DNA of 64,000 nucleotides from JBMFVE01 sp049966155. GTDB lineage: Bacteria; Bacteroidota; Ignavibacteria; Kryptoniales; JAKASW01. Each line of letters opens with the position of its first letter. The first letter of the stretch is position 1. The position numbers and the translations under genes were made by a program. Below the pieces are notes generated by a model. That model was given only the letters and a program-made list of their open reading frames with translations. It was not told the origin of the DNA and did not search any database. This document shows positions 55,266-64,000 of the stretch, in pieces. The DNA is taken from positions 620,001 through 684,000 of the forward strand of contig JBMFVE010000001.1 of assembly GCA_049966155.1 (NCBI GenBank), in the 5' to 3' direction.

Positions 55266-57320
55266 TTAGCGGGTTAGAGGATTCTTAAGCCTGGAACTCG
55301 TCATTTGAAAAATCCATTCAGGCGGTACAAGCTTGTTTAAATTCAAAATTTCCTTTCTGTCAAGCAATTTTAATCCCGTAACAAACGAGGCGTTCGTCCA
55401 GCCAAAGCCTTCTTTTGTGATGTAGGAGAATTTGGTACCGACGTTGCCATATTCTGCAAATACCTGGGATGAGCGATTGACAACATCGTATTTCTCGGTT
55501 ATGGTGCCGTTGTAGTTGAATGCATTTATAGTTATTGTGTAAAGCCACCTGTATGCAAGCCTGCTTGCCAGCTTGCCATATCCGTAGTTCTCCAAACCCC
55601 TCCACACCAACATCTGGTGAGGGGCCCAGCCAAATGGATAGTCCCATTGTGTCTGTGGGTGTTCGCGCGTAATAGGGCCACGCGATTTTTCTGTTGAACC
55701 AACAATTCCGCCAGGCATCTCAAGTAGTGGTACAGCTTTCATTATCAGCTTCCTTGCTTGTTCATTCGAGGCGACACGAGCCCATAATGGATAGAAAGTT
55801 GTGGCACTTACAAAATTCGATTGCTTTCCTTTAACAAAATTAAAGTCAAAATACATTCCAGCTTTTTCGTTCCAGAGATATTTATTAATCAAGATTTTTC
55901 GTCTCTTAGCTTTTTTAAACCAATCCACCGCTCTCTCAACAGACCCATTTCTTAATCTGACACTGCCCCCAAACTCGTCCTTTATAATACTGCCGATATC
56001 GGTTTCAACCTTGTACAGCAAGGAATTTAAATCGACTGTAACAAGGTCAGCACAATCATATTGAAGTCGATAACTTGCATCGTGTCCGGACTCTCGCATG
56101 CTTCGGTCATCTTTAAAGAATTTGTCAAGGGCTGGAACTTTGACTCTTCTCGAAAGATATTCCATTTTAAAAGTTTTTACATCCATTCCATATTCTTCAG
56201 CGTACTTAGAAAATATTCCATCATACCTACCGGGTTCAACCTCTGGGGGAGGCCCAACCCCATCATCATAATATCTGTTAAGTCCAATTCTGGTAAGATG
56301 GGTCGATCCCATCCAGTATCCATAATATTCTCTGATCGCAGCTTCCAGTACTTTCTCGAGCCACATAAGAGATTCTTTGTCCTTCTTCATTTTGCGATAA
56401 ACGGCAATAGCCATTGACGTGAAGAACGGCGGCTGAGACCTTGTCAAATAGTAAGTTCGATTAGCATTCAGAATTTTACCGTAGTGGTTTATTTCATATA
56501 CAAAATTATCCACCATGGATCTGGCTAAATCAACCTTACCGCTCTCCAAAAGGCCCAGTACTATAAAGTAACTATCCCATCCGTACATTTCATTAAATCT
56601 CCCTCCGGGAACCACGAAGGGTTCACCTGTTACTTGCCCATTTGATTCCCTTATCAATTTCAGGCTTAGAACGCCCTCTTTATTATCAAGACTATTTACA
56701 TACTGAGGAGTGATCTTCTGTGGTAATTTAACAACCATCATTCTAAGCTCAGGACGGCGCTTCGATATGCGTGAAAAATAGCCGTAAGCCATAGTATCAT
56801 TGAAGGGAACATAGACATAATTGTACCCATCGGCAGTTTTGACTTTCTCATCTTTAAAAATCTTCTCAAGCCCTCCTTCATCAATCCGCCTCGTTAGATC
56901 GTGCCAGTACAGATTCTTTATTGATTTCAAGATATGTTTAACTGGAGATTCAAAAATGTCGGACATAGTGAGTATCACAGTGTCTTTCCCCTCGTCCTCG
57001 GCCAGCTTCAATGACTGCAATAAATTTGAAAGATAATAAGTTCCATCTACTTCATACCGTCTACCGTCCAGAGCAACCAACCAAAAGCGTTTGTTGCCTC
57101 TATCCGTACCGGTGATATGAAAATCATCAATTGTGATTTTCTTATCACCGTCGGTATCTTCTTTTGCCAGCAACGAGTCGAGATTAGGCCTGACCAGAGC
57201 TTTTATCAGCACTTCACGGTTGTTAGTCTGACGGCCATATACAACAGTGGCAAAAAGAAAAATAAGTGCAATAAATTTATTCGAGGACACTGTTCGAACC
57301 ATGAACATCCTTTTACTCAA
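55266..57320 (-). CDS. GH37 trehalase of fungal neutral type with EF-hand loop
   Basis: Hydrolyses trehalose to two glucoses. The 684 residues have an N-terminal signal (about 13-29), so it is exported. An EF-hand loop DTDGDKKITIDD (55-66) comes next, then the GH37 signatures 'PGGRFNEMYGWDSY' (238-251) and 'QWDYPFGWAP'. It resembles yeast neutral trehalase Nth1 along much of its length ('EINHYGKILNANRTYYL', 'YDVVNRSSQVFAEYGN'), including the calcium-loop position, rather than the usual periplasmic TreA. It overlaps the GH65 gene by eight bases and is the last gene of the locus. Confidence 0.93.
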   Translation of the reverse strand: MSKRMFMVRTVSSNKFIALIFLFATVVYGRQTNNREVLIKALVRPNLDSLLAKEDTDGDKKITIDDFHITGTDRGNKRFWLVALDGRRYEVDGTYYLSNLLQSLKLAEDEGKDTVILTMSDIFESPVKHILKSIKNLYWHDLTRRIDEGGLEKIFKDEKVKTADGYNYVYVPFNDTMAYGYFSRISKRRPELRMMVVKLPQKITPQYVNSLDNKEGVLSLKLIRESNGQVTGEPFVVPGGRFNEMYGWDSYFIVLGLLESGKVDLARSMVDNFVYEINHYGKILNANRTYYLTRSQPPFFTSMAIAVYRKMKKDKESLMWLEKVLEAAIREYYGYWMGSTHLTRIGLNRYYDDGVGPPPEVEPGRYDGIFSKYAEEYGMDVKTFKMEYLSRRVKVPALDKFFKDDRSMRESGHDASYRLQYDCADLVTVDLNSLLYKVETDIGSIIKDEFGGSVRLRNGSVERAVDWFKKAKRRKILINKYLWNEKAGMYFDFNFVKGKQSNFVSATTFYPLWARVASNEQARKLIMKAVPLLEMPGGIVGSTEKSRGPITREHPQTQWDYPFGWAPHQMLVWRGLENYGYGKLASRLAYRWLYTITINAFNYNGTITEKYDVVNRSSQVFAEYGNVGTKFSYITKEGFGWTNASFVTGLKLLDRKEILNLNKLVPPEWIFQMTSSRLKNPLTR

Positions 57321-59484
57321 CTCTCATTTCAGTCTTACCATCCTTTACAAATACATTATAATTCTTTCCATGATAATGAATGCCTTTGATAATAATCTCC
57401 CTTACACCTTGCGGAACCATCGGCTGATACTTTTGAATTAAACCCTGGTCTGTAATCCTTAATCCCGTATAACCGAACAAGACCTGCTGTAGAAATCCTC
57501 CGGCACCTGTCAGAAAGTTTGTTGACATGCTCTCCGGTGTTTCTGCAAAGACATTAAAGGGTTCTCTGATATATGGCATGTAGCTAATTTTATAAAATTC
57601 GTCATATAAATTTCTATTTTGTACTTCGGCAGCTACAATTTGATATAAAGTGATCCCCATCATCACCCCTGCACCGTTTTTCTTTGCATAGTCCAGAGCA
57701 TTTTTAAGGTCATTGACTTTTACGTCATCCGGGACATTTAATTCAAGCGGATAGTACAAAAGTGGCACCACACGACCCAATGAGGAAGGGGGAGCATTTT
57801 CGTACGTCAGATAACAATGTAACAAACTATCATAAGGTATGTAAATTCTCTCAGCTATCCGCCTCCACGCTGGATCCTCTCGCTCGTTTAAAATACGTGA
57901 CGCCTTTGCTGCTATCTCCAGATTTCTCTTTGCGACCAGATTAGTATAAGAATCATTATTGACCCCAATCAAGCCTTCATCCACAGAAACTACGTTTTTG
58001 ATGTTATACCTGTCTTTTTCAGGATCATAGGACACCCTGCTCTTCCAGAAATCAGCAGTCTCTTTTATAACAGGATAACCAAAGCGAGCTAACCATATTG
58101 TGTCGCCCGTTGCAAGAAAATATTGCCATTGAGCAAATGCAACATCGCCGGTAACATGATTCTCGTATAATGCATTCTGGTATGCAAACTTTGGACATGA
58201 TTCACTCCCATTTTCATCGGATTCCCACGGATACATGGCACCTTTATATCCGTTGAGCCGTGCATTTGCCATTGCAGCAGCTAAAACCTTGTATCTGAAC
58301 ATCACCATTGATCTAGCTAAGTCAGGATGCAAGAGAAGCAATGGTGGAAACATCCACGTATCAGAGTCCCAAAATATATGGCCGTAGTATCCATCACTCG
58401 ATAGGCCCATCGGTGGAATGCCGAAATTCGAGCCGTTGCGAATACTGCACAGGAGGTAGAACATCGAAGAACGAATCACACTCTGGAGCAAATCGTCTCC
58501 CTTCACAATCACATCCGTTTTCCACAACTTATGCCATTCATCTTCATGTTGTGTAAGCAATTCTTCATATCCTGATTCTGCTGCGCTTTTCGAAACTATT
58601 AGCGCCTCATTTAAAGGATTGGGGGATTCTTTCGATGAAACGATTCCGACATACTTGTAAAATTTGTAAGTGTCGCCAGCTCTCCCGGGAAAATTGATCT
58701 CTACTGCGACTCCGCCGTTGACAGAATCAGTGATGACCTTAGGTCGGATTACATCTCGTGACCACGCGATCCTGGAAACAATAGCTACAAGAGTGGTATC
58801 TCCTTCGGGCTTTGAAACAACCCAGCACGTACCCCTTTTAAGACTTGCTCTCCCATAGCGTTTCACAATTATCATATGCCCAGGATACCATACGTTCGGC
58901 ACCTTGTTTACCATCCGTACTTTTATATTGGCATCTTTGGCAAGCTTCATTCTATGAGGGTTAGGCCAGGGTATTATAGGGAAGAGAACCCTAATCATTC
59001 CAGAGTAATTGGGTTTTACCTCGAATTTAATTACCGCCAAATTTGGATTTTGGCGTGAGACAAATAGGGTTACACTTACCTCGGTTGCTTTCCCATGATC
59101 AATCCAGACATATGAAGTGCTCAATACGCCGTTATACATATCAAGTGACTGATGATAATTTTCGAATTGCCCTTCGACAATTTTGATGTTATTTAGCCAA
59201 TTTTTTCCATCGTAAAAATTAACTTCATTCCAGGCAGGGAGGGCTGCATTGCGCGCAACGTCTCCGGGAAAGTGTTCGTATACCCAGGCCATGTACGAAT
59301 ATGTCGCCCTTGTACCTGATTGAGAGGAAGAAACTCCAATGTTTCCGTTTCCAAGATAGGTGGGAGTGTAATTTTTAAGAGGCGAATTCGTACAAAGAGT
59401 AAAACCCGTCATTTGAGCTTTACAGAGAGCAACAAATGAAAAGCCAAAAAGAAACAGGTATGTAAAAAAGCATTTTGTAGACAT
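57313..59484 (-). CDS. GH65 family glycosidase (acid-trehalase/ATH-like)
   Basis: A 723-residue exported enzyme (signal 1-23). The GH65 body shows 'GLSSDGYYGHIFWDSDTWMF' (360-379), 'YKGAMYPWESDENG' and 'LYENHVTGDVAFAQWQ' with Glu441 as the likely catalytic acid. It resembles acid trehalase and the vertebrate ATHL1-like glucosidase, so it probably hydrolyses trehalose or another alpha-glucoside; the phosphorolytic members differ and are usually cytoplasmic. The start has SD GAGGGA (59491-59496). It shares its last eight bases with the GH37 gene. Confidence 0.88.
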   Translation of the reverse strand: MSTKCFFTYLFLFGFSFVALCKAQMTGFTLCTNSPLKNYTPTYLGNGNIGVSSSQSGTRATYSYMAWVYEHFPGDVARNAALPAWNEVNFYDGKNWLNNIKIVEGQFENYHQSLDMYNGVLSTSYVWIDHGKATEVSVTLFVSRQNPNLAVIKFEVKPNYSGMIRVLFPIIPWPNPHRMKLAKDANIKVRMVNKVPNVWYPGHMIIVKRYGRASLKRGTCWVVSKPEGDTTLVAIVSRIAWSRDVIRPKVITDSVNGGVAVEINFPGRAGDTYKFYKYVGIVSSKESPNPLNEALIVSKSAAESGYEELLTQHEDEWHKLWKTDVIVKGDDLLQSVIRSSMFYLLCSIRNGSNFGIPPMGLSSDGYYGHIFWDSDTWMFPPLLLLHPDLARSMVMFRYKVLAAAMANARLNGYKGAMYPWESDENGSESCPKFAYQNALYENHVTGDVAFAQWQYFLATGDTIWLARFGYPVIKETADFWKSRVSYDPEKDRYNIKNVVSVDEGLIGVNNDSYTNLVAKRNLEIAAKASRILNEREDPAWRRIAERIYIPYDSLLHCYLTYENAPPSSLGRVVPLLYYPLELNVPDDVKVNDLKNALDYAKKNGAGVMMGITLYQIVAAEVQNRNLYDEFYKISYMPYIREPFNVFAETPESMSTNFLTGAGGFLQQVLFGYTGLRITDQGLIQKYQPMVPQGVREIIIKGIHYHGKNYNVFVKDGKTEMRVE

Positions 59485-59499
59485 AATGTGTCCCTCGCT

Positions 59500-59542
59500 A
59501 AAAAGAGTCCGCTGTCAGCCGGGATATCCGGGGGCAGCGGAC
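59500..59542 (-). terminator. terminator-like hairpin between receptor and glycosidases
   Basis: GTCCGCTG (59507-59514) and CAGCGGAC (59535-59542) form a perfect eight-base stem with an inner CCGG...CCGG arm. In minus orientation it is followed by TCTTTTT. The T-run ends three bases before the GH65 ribosome site, so it could end the receptor transcript or act as an attenuator for the two glycosidases. Confidence 0.8.
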
Positions 59543-59564
59543 TGCAAAAAAATTACTCGACGAA

Positions 59565-61325
59565 CTAGAACTGGTATCCTACAGTGAAAGTCAGCCTCCG
59601 GGGGAGAATTGGCCTGGCAAGGAAGTAGTTGCTGGTCCTGTTACCCGGATATTGAACAAGCCTTGGATTTCCTTCCTCAAGGCCCAAACTTTGGTAAGCG
59701 TTCAACAAATTCAAGGACATAGTTATCCCTTGAGATGGAACTTTATACGATAAGCCGAGATTCATGTAGGTATATGCAGGCAGATAGGTGTTACTTGCCT
59801 GATCGATCCATCGCTTTCCGACGTAATGAAGATCTGCCAGAACCATAATATTGTTCCAGGTGTATGTCCCGCTCAAATTACCAATAAATGGTGGAACACC
59901 CGCTATCCAGCTGCCAATGTCCGAACCGCCTGCAATCTCTGCTTTTAGAATCGTACCGTTTGCCATTAGATTAAGATTTGCAATCGGATTTCCGAAGATT
60001 TCGAATTCCCCACCATAAGTTCTCTGCTGGGGGCTGTACAAAATAACCCACGTTGTTCGTCCCGTTGTAGTATCCAGAATTGCACCCTGTCCTGTAATGT
60101 TACGCAACTCACCCCAGAAACCGTCAACTGTAAATCCAAATGCAGGCGTATTGTATTTCAAGCCAGCCTCGTAGTTGATCGTTGTCTTGTCCTCAAAGAG
60201 AGCTACCTGAGCAGGTGAGGCGGCATTTAAGAGTTCATCCAGTGCCGGCATCTTGTAAGCACGACTCCCCTGTGCATAAAAGGAGAACTGATCAGGTACA
60301 ATTTGGTAGTTGATACCTGCAGAAAATGCCCAGTCGCTGATGTTTTTACTCAAGTGACGATATGTGTTGTTCCCCCACACCTCAACCGCGTACGGTGGTG
60401 TTGTGGCTGCAACTGGAGTCCCATCTGGTTGAACAGGGGAAGTGTTTTCAGAGCTTTGAACGAAATTATCCGATTCCAATCTTCCTGCAATGTCGAGCCT
60501 TAACCGATCGGTAACCATCATTTGATCGCTGAGGACAGCAGAAAAAATGGTCGTCTCGCCAGATCCGTTGACATAGTTCGAGACATAATGCATGAATCCG
60601 CTATTGGTCACACTTACTTCTTTCGTCTGTCCTGGATTACTAGGATCGGGGTAATAGAATTTAGCATCAAGAAAATGTGTAATATTCTGAACATCTGTCA
60701 GTATATCCGAAAAATACCATTTATTCACCTGAGTATAATCTGCAAAGTACAATCCAAGACTGAGATCGTGGTGATAAAAAAGATCTCCCGGCAGTTCGTA
60801 AGATTTCCGCAATTGTAGCTGCTCCTGAAATGCTGTCAGCGGCTTTGCTACGTGCCATTCTCCGCCTGGCGCTACAAGGTTGTTCAAGGGACTTAGATTT
60901 GCATTCGGAAAAACAACGGGCTTACCAGTAGCATCAAATTGATTTGTATAAAAGAGTTGCGCTGTAACATTGTTGATATCAACACTTTTTGGTATGAAAC
61001 CATTGGATTGCAACGTCTGTGCCTCACTTAAAATCCATAAGTTGACAGGAACAGCATTGAAGGGGACTATTGCATTCCATTCCTCATAATCACTCATAAC
61101 CTGAGTTTGATTTCGCACGTTCCAGCCATCGCCAAAATTGAGATTAATATCTGCTGTCAACCAGCCTGCATTTGTCATAATCCCATGATTAAGAGGAAAT
61201 GCCAATGCCCCATCAGGGGTGGGCACGGAAATATTCAGGCCTTCTGGACTATTAAACGATCCATAGTAGCCAAATCCAGGTGCGTATTCCGTGGGATTAG
61301 CAGGATTGTCATGTGGCAAATCCAA
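59565..61325 (-). pseudogene. TonB-dependent receptor, barrel part (fragment 3 of 3)
   Basis: This 586-codon frame is the C-terminal barrel of an STN-type receptor, ending in 'RRLTFTVGYQF'. It has no proper start of its own (the annotated TTG is within the barrel). Reading upstream in the same frame, it is open to about 61577 ('ELQGITKATVG', 'FNGPFGQDWRFDVGG'), exactly where the plug frame ought to join. The join needs one extra C in GGTGGCC(C)GGAG (minus strand; plus 61577-61582). So the receptor is broken either in the genome or by a single-base sequence error. The barrel itself looks intact. Confidence 0.8.
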
Positions 61326-61474
61326 AATGAACTGATTCTGGTCATTAATATACTTGCCATATATTTTTATATAACCATTATCAAGAAGACGTGTTATATT
61401 GGCTTTTATTTGGCCCCCTTTAATCCCTGGAAACCCAGGGTCACGAACTCCATGGTCATAGCGATAAAAGCCTC

Positions 61475-62038
61475 CTACATCAAACCGCCAGTCCTGCCCG
61501 AATGGCCCATTAAAGTCAAAGTCAAACCGCGCCAGACCCTGTGTCCCAACAGTTGCCTTTGTAATTCCCTGAAGCTCCGGCCACCTGTCTTGTTAATCAG
61601 GTTAACAACTGCTGCGAGGGTATTTGAACCAAACAACGCTGAGTTGCCGCCCCGAACAACTTCTATATGATCTATATTCTCATCTATCCTGAAGAGATTA
61701 TCAGCATTCATGAAAAAGGTATGCATGGCTGGGAAAACAGGCAACCCATCTTCCATAAACATAATGTACTCCACTCCGTAAATTCCACGCATGGTGCAGT
61801 TCTCATTAACCTCACCTCCGGAACTTTCTACACGTGTAAATCCCGGTATGTAACGCAAGACCTCTGTTGTACTCCTTGGATTGGCAAGGGTCATTTCTTT
61901 AGGATTGATCGTGCTCAATGCTACGGACGATTGAATGTTCTCTCGCGGGGCCATAGTTCCAGTTACGACCACTTCACTCATCCCAAGAACATCCTGCTGA
62001 AGTGTAAAATTCTCAGTGGTAATTTGTCCGTCGGTCAC
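61475..62038 (-). pseudogene. TonB-dependent receptor, plug part (fragment 2 of 3)
   Basis: A 187-codon frame with the plug domain: 'LGMSEVVVTGTMAPRENIQ', 'PRSTTEVLRYIPGFTRVES', 'MRGIYGVEYIMFMEDGLP' and 'EVVRGGNSALFGSNTLAAV'. The true sequence continues upstream in this frame to about 62071 ('VGYRRADVSVVVTDGQ'). After 'NLINKTGG' it runs into about 35 unrelated residues because of the -1 shift near 61580. It belongs between the STN fragment and the barrel fragment of one receptor of about 1025 residues. Confidence 0.8.
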
Positions 62039-62051
62039 AACTACAGAAACA

Positions 62052-62645
62052 TCAGCGCGCCGATATCCAACTCCTCAGTGTGTGAGTCCCCGCAGGAATA
62101 TTTTCAATCAAATAGTAACCATTTGCATCTGCAGAGGCTCCCATAGTTGTGCCCAGAACAAGTATGTTCGCAAATGCCACAGGTGACCCGTTCTGATCTA
62201 CAACCCTGCCTTTTACACTTCCCTTCCCTTGTTGAACCAACGATCTTTCAGTGATCACAACCTGGTTGTTTTCTTGAGGAATCCACGCGAGGTCGGTGTT
62301 ACTAAGTGTTTTATCCAGGGCTTCCGCCAAAGGCGCATTCTCAATATTCACACTAATTCGTCTTTCTACAGGAACAATCTCTTCACTGTATGAAAAACGA
62401 ACATCTGTCTTTGCCGCTATTATGTCAAGAGCCACCTGCAGTGGTACATTGCTTAATTTCAGGCTGAGTGGTGTATTGAGGTAAAGAGTCTTATCTGATG
62501 ATGGAACAATTACAGTTGCCTCTTTCCATTGATCGGTCGACAAATATGAGGCGGACGTCGGCATAAGCTGAAAACTTGCATTGGCAGCAATCACAACAGA
62601 AAAGAAGACTGCCAGTCCGACTGCAAAATCATAAGTGTTTCTCAT
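62052..62645 (-). pseudogene. TonB-dependent receptor, STN and regulatory-like part (fragment 1 of 3)
   Basis: A 197-codon frame starting with a signal peptide, then an STN domain (about 50-125, 'LSLKLSNVPLQVALDIIAAK' and 'LAEALDKTLSNTDLAWIPQ') and a carboxypeptidase-regulatory-like domain ('GSVKGRVVDQNGSPVAFA', 'GYYLIENIPAGTHTLR'). It then shifts frame at 62071-62075 and stops at 62052. The family pattern after 'HTL' is RVSYxGY; here only 'VGY' remains in the next frame, so several bases may have been lost rather than one. STN receptors pass a signal to FecR, whose gene overlaps the start of this one by 17 bases. Confidence 0.82.
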
Positions 62646-63750
62646 AGTGATCCTCCTTGTTTGTTTTATCCCACCTTAAATGTGGTTTCGAAGGGAGTAA
62701 AATAACCGAATCGTTCGAATCCCTGTATGTGATGTTTAAAGAAAGAGCAATTATATTGAGTACTTCGTTTGCGGATTCTTTTTTTGTCAACGTGGCTGTA
62801 ATTGTTCTAGATAAAATTGAAGAATCCGCCGTAAATATCTTTATTCCGTATTCGTGCCAAATTTGTCTTACCACATCCTTCATTGCTGTATTGCGCAGAA
62901 TGATTTTACCCTCAGTCCAGGCAATGGCTTGATTTAGATCCACATGTTTCAGCTTAACAATAGTGCCATTTTGATCTAAACTTATGCCTTCTCCAGCAGA
63001 TACCCGTACCGCAGACTGACCTCCCTCTGACTGAACCGAGACTGTTCCTTCTGCCACAACCACATCAGTTTTACCATCGTCAGGCCATGATCTGACATCA
63101 AACCTGGTACCAAGGTCTTTGATCACGGCTTTGCTGGTGTGTACTACGAAAGGGGAAGATGAATTATGGACCACATCGAAGTATGCTTCTCCGCTTAAGT
63201 AAACCTCACGTGTTCTATCAGCATTTTCAACATAACTTATCTTGCTCGATGAATTCAGTATTATCCTGGTACCGTCATCAAACTTCAAATCCACCTTCTG
63301 TCCGTTGCGCGTGGAAACTTCCTTCAGCAAGAACTGGGGGGAGGTTGGCATACGATCTTTTTGGAGGGCCATTTCTTTAGCGCTCCTTAAGATGTAGAGA
63401 CTTCCAATGAGGGCAAGCACGACCGCAGCCGCCTTAAGGAGCAAAACGGCATAGGATGAAACAAATGTTTTTTTCCGAGATGGAAGATTCAATATCCGAA
63501 GTCCGTTTCTTGAAGCTTTAGAAGATTCCAGGTCATCAATGGTCATTTTGAACTTTTGCAGGGCAACGCCTGTATTCCAGTGTTCTCTCAGCTCTCGAGA
63601 AAACTCCCAGATTTTCCTTAGTTCCTCAAACTCTGGCTGATTCTTGCTGATCCAGTGTTCAATTTGTTTTTTTTCGATATCTGTACACTTTCCGGAAAAA
63701 TACCTTCCAAGAAGCTTATAGATTTTGGCAGACATCATTTTCATGCTCAC
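62629..63750 (-). CDS. FecR-family anti-sigma factor
   Basis: A 373-residue inner-membrane protein that relays receptor occupancy to an ECF sigma factor. The cytoplasmic N-terminal part (1-90, 'FSGKCTDIEKKQIEHWI') is followed by a membrane helix about 105-122 ('AAAVVLALIGSLYIL'), the FecR domain (about 140-235, 'VSTRNGQKVDLKFDDGTRI', 'GEAYFDVVHN') and a DUF4974 domain (about 280-350). Length and order are typical. It precedes the receptor and follows the sigma factor gene, the usual order of this system. Confidence 0.93.
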   Translation of the reverse strand: MSMKMMSAKIYKLLGRYFSGKCTDIEKKQIEHWISKNQPEFEELRKIWEFSRELREHWNTGVALQKFKMTIDDLESSKASRNGLRILNLPSRKKTFVSSYAVLLLKAAAVVLALIGSLYILRSAKEMALQKDRMPTSPQFLLKEVSTRNGQKVDLKFDDGTRIILNSSSKISYVENADRTREVYLSGEAYFDVVHNSSSPFVVHTSKAVIKDLGTRFDVRSWPDDGKTDVVVAEGTVSVQSEGGQSAVRVSAGEGISLDQNGTIVKLKHVDLNQAIAWTEGKIILRNTAMKDVVRQIWHEYGIKIFTADSSILSRTITATLTKKESANEVLNIIALSLNITYRDSNDSVILLPSKPHLRWDKTNKEDHYEKHL

Positions 63751-63788
63751 CTATTATTAATACAGCTGAAAGGGAATTTACCCCTACT

Positions 63789-64000
63789 CTATTTTCTGAA
63801 TTTTAGCAACTGCTTCCGAAGAATTTTAAGTGCTCTGGCTATCTGATGTTCCACCGTCCTGACAGAAATTCCCATCACTTCAGAAATTTCAGGATATGTC
63901 AACCCTTCTTCTCTATTCAACTTAAAGACGATTTTCGTTTTCTTTGGAAGCCTCGCAATTGCCATCGAAAGAGCTGCCATAAGTTCTTTATCTTCAAGAG
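63789..64000 (-). CDS. ECF RNA polymerase sigma factor, 5' end cut by window edge
   Basis: The minus-strand frame is open from the right edge ('LEDKELMAALSMAIARLP') to the stop at 63789, so only the C-terminal 69 codons are seen. They form sigma region 4: 'GLTYPEISEVMGISVRTVEHQ' is the helix-turn-helix that contacts the -35 element. Sequence and position fit a FecI-like sigma-70 factor paired with the FecR gene 38 bases downstream. The Met at 63980 is internal, not a start. Confidence 0.9.
   Translation of the reverse strand, partial: LEDKELMAALSMAIARLPKKTKIVFKLNREEGLTYPEISEVMGISVRTVEHQIARALKILRKQLLKFRK

Noticed and set aside
61577..61582. Phase-variable homopolymer switch in the receptor
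   Set aside because: The tract is only two to three bases long, too short for slipped-strand switching; a fixed mutation or sequence error is more likely.

Overview
The window looks like chromosome from a Gram-negative bacterium of the Bacteroidota/Chlorobiota side of the tree, most likely a non-phototrophic Ignavibacteria- or Kryptonia-like lineage. The evidence is: TonB-dependent receptors (TBDRs) with N-terminal carboxypeptidase-regulatory-like domains, PorV-type outer-membrane proteins, a PorD-like protein (DUF4835), DUF4249 and DUF4397 lipoproteins, a FecR/ECF sigma system with DUF4974, and exported proteins ending in type IX secretion (T9SS) sorting domains of the 'NYPNPFNP' kind. The lineage is inferred from gene families only. 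No insertion sequence, phage or cas gene was seen.

Layout. 1-10.8 kb: two outer-membrane operons on the minus strand. One is a DUF4249 lipoprotein plus a TBDR that runs off the left edge. The other is DUF4397 lipoprotein, TBDR, a 1139-residue T9SS-type surface protein and a PorV-like barrel. 11-14.4 kb: Nramp metal transporter, two small membrane proteins (one with two PspC domains) and 5-formyltetrahydrofolate cyclo-ligase. An unassigned RNA-like folded segment lies at 14.53-14.65 kb. 15-19.7 kb (plus strand): a cyclic-2,3-diphosphoglycerate-synthetase-like GTPase, ornithine carbamoyltransferase and carbamate kinase in one tightly coupled unit, then panD, a GlmU-type nucleotidyltransferase without the acetyltransferase half, and a 61-residue protein. 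20-30.7 kb: lytic transglycosylase, PAP2 phosphatase, EamA transporter, M1 peptidase with sorting tail, APC permease with a Usp domain, carA divergent from a PII gene, era and a DUF1015 gene. 30.8-42.6 kb: B12-binding radical SAM protein, prolyl oligopeptidase, a helix-hairpin-helix outer-membrane protein, a PorV-like barrel, PorD, a lipoprotein, slipin/NfeD, RNase HII and YraN. 42.8-45.1 kb: a nine-heme cytochrome with a T9SS tail, preceded by a perfect 30-base direct repeat. 45.2-55 kb: serA plus class V aminotransferase, then a housekeeping operon divIVA-PNP-DUF2905-ileS-dksA/traR-lspA-rluD, and tRNA-Pro(CGG).

55.2-64 kb is a catabolic locus on the minus strand: ECF sigma factor (cut by the right edge), FecR anti-sigma factor, an STN-type TBDR broken into three frames, a terminator-like hairpin, then two exported glycosidases, a GH65 acid-trehalase-like enzyme and a GH37 trehalase resembling fungal neutral trehalase with an EF-hand loop. 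The gene order suggests sensing, uptake and cleavage of trehalose or a related alpha-glucoside, but the receptor as given cannot be translated in one piece.

The points most worth a second look are the GIHH form of the HIGH motif in IleRS, the fungal-type trehalase beside a GH65 enzyme, the broken receptor in an otherwise intact signalling locus, the T9SS-tailed nonaheme cytochrome with its upstream repeats, the folded RNA-like segment next to the folate gene, and the GTPase/OTC/carbamate kinase unit.
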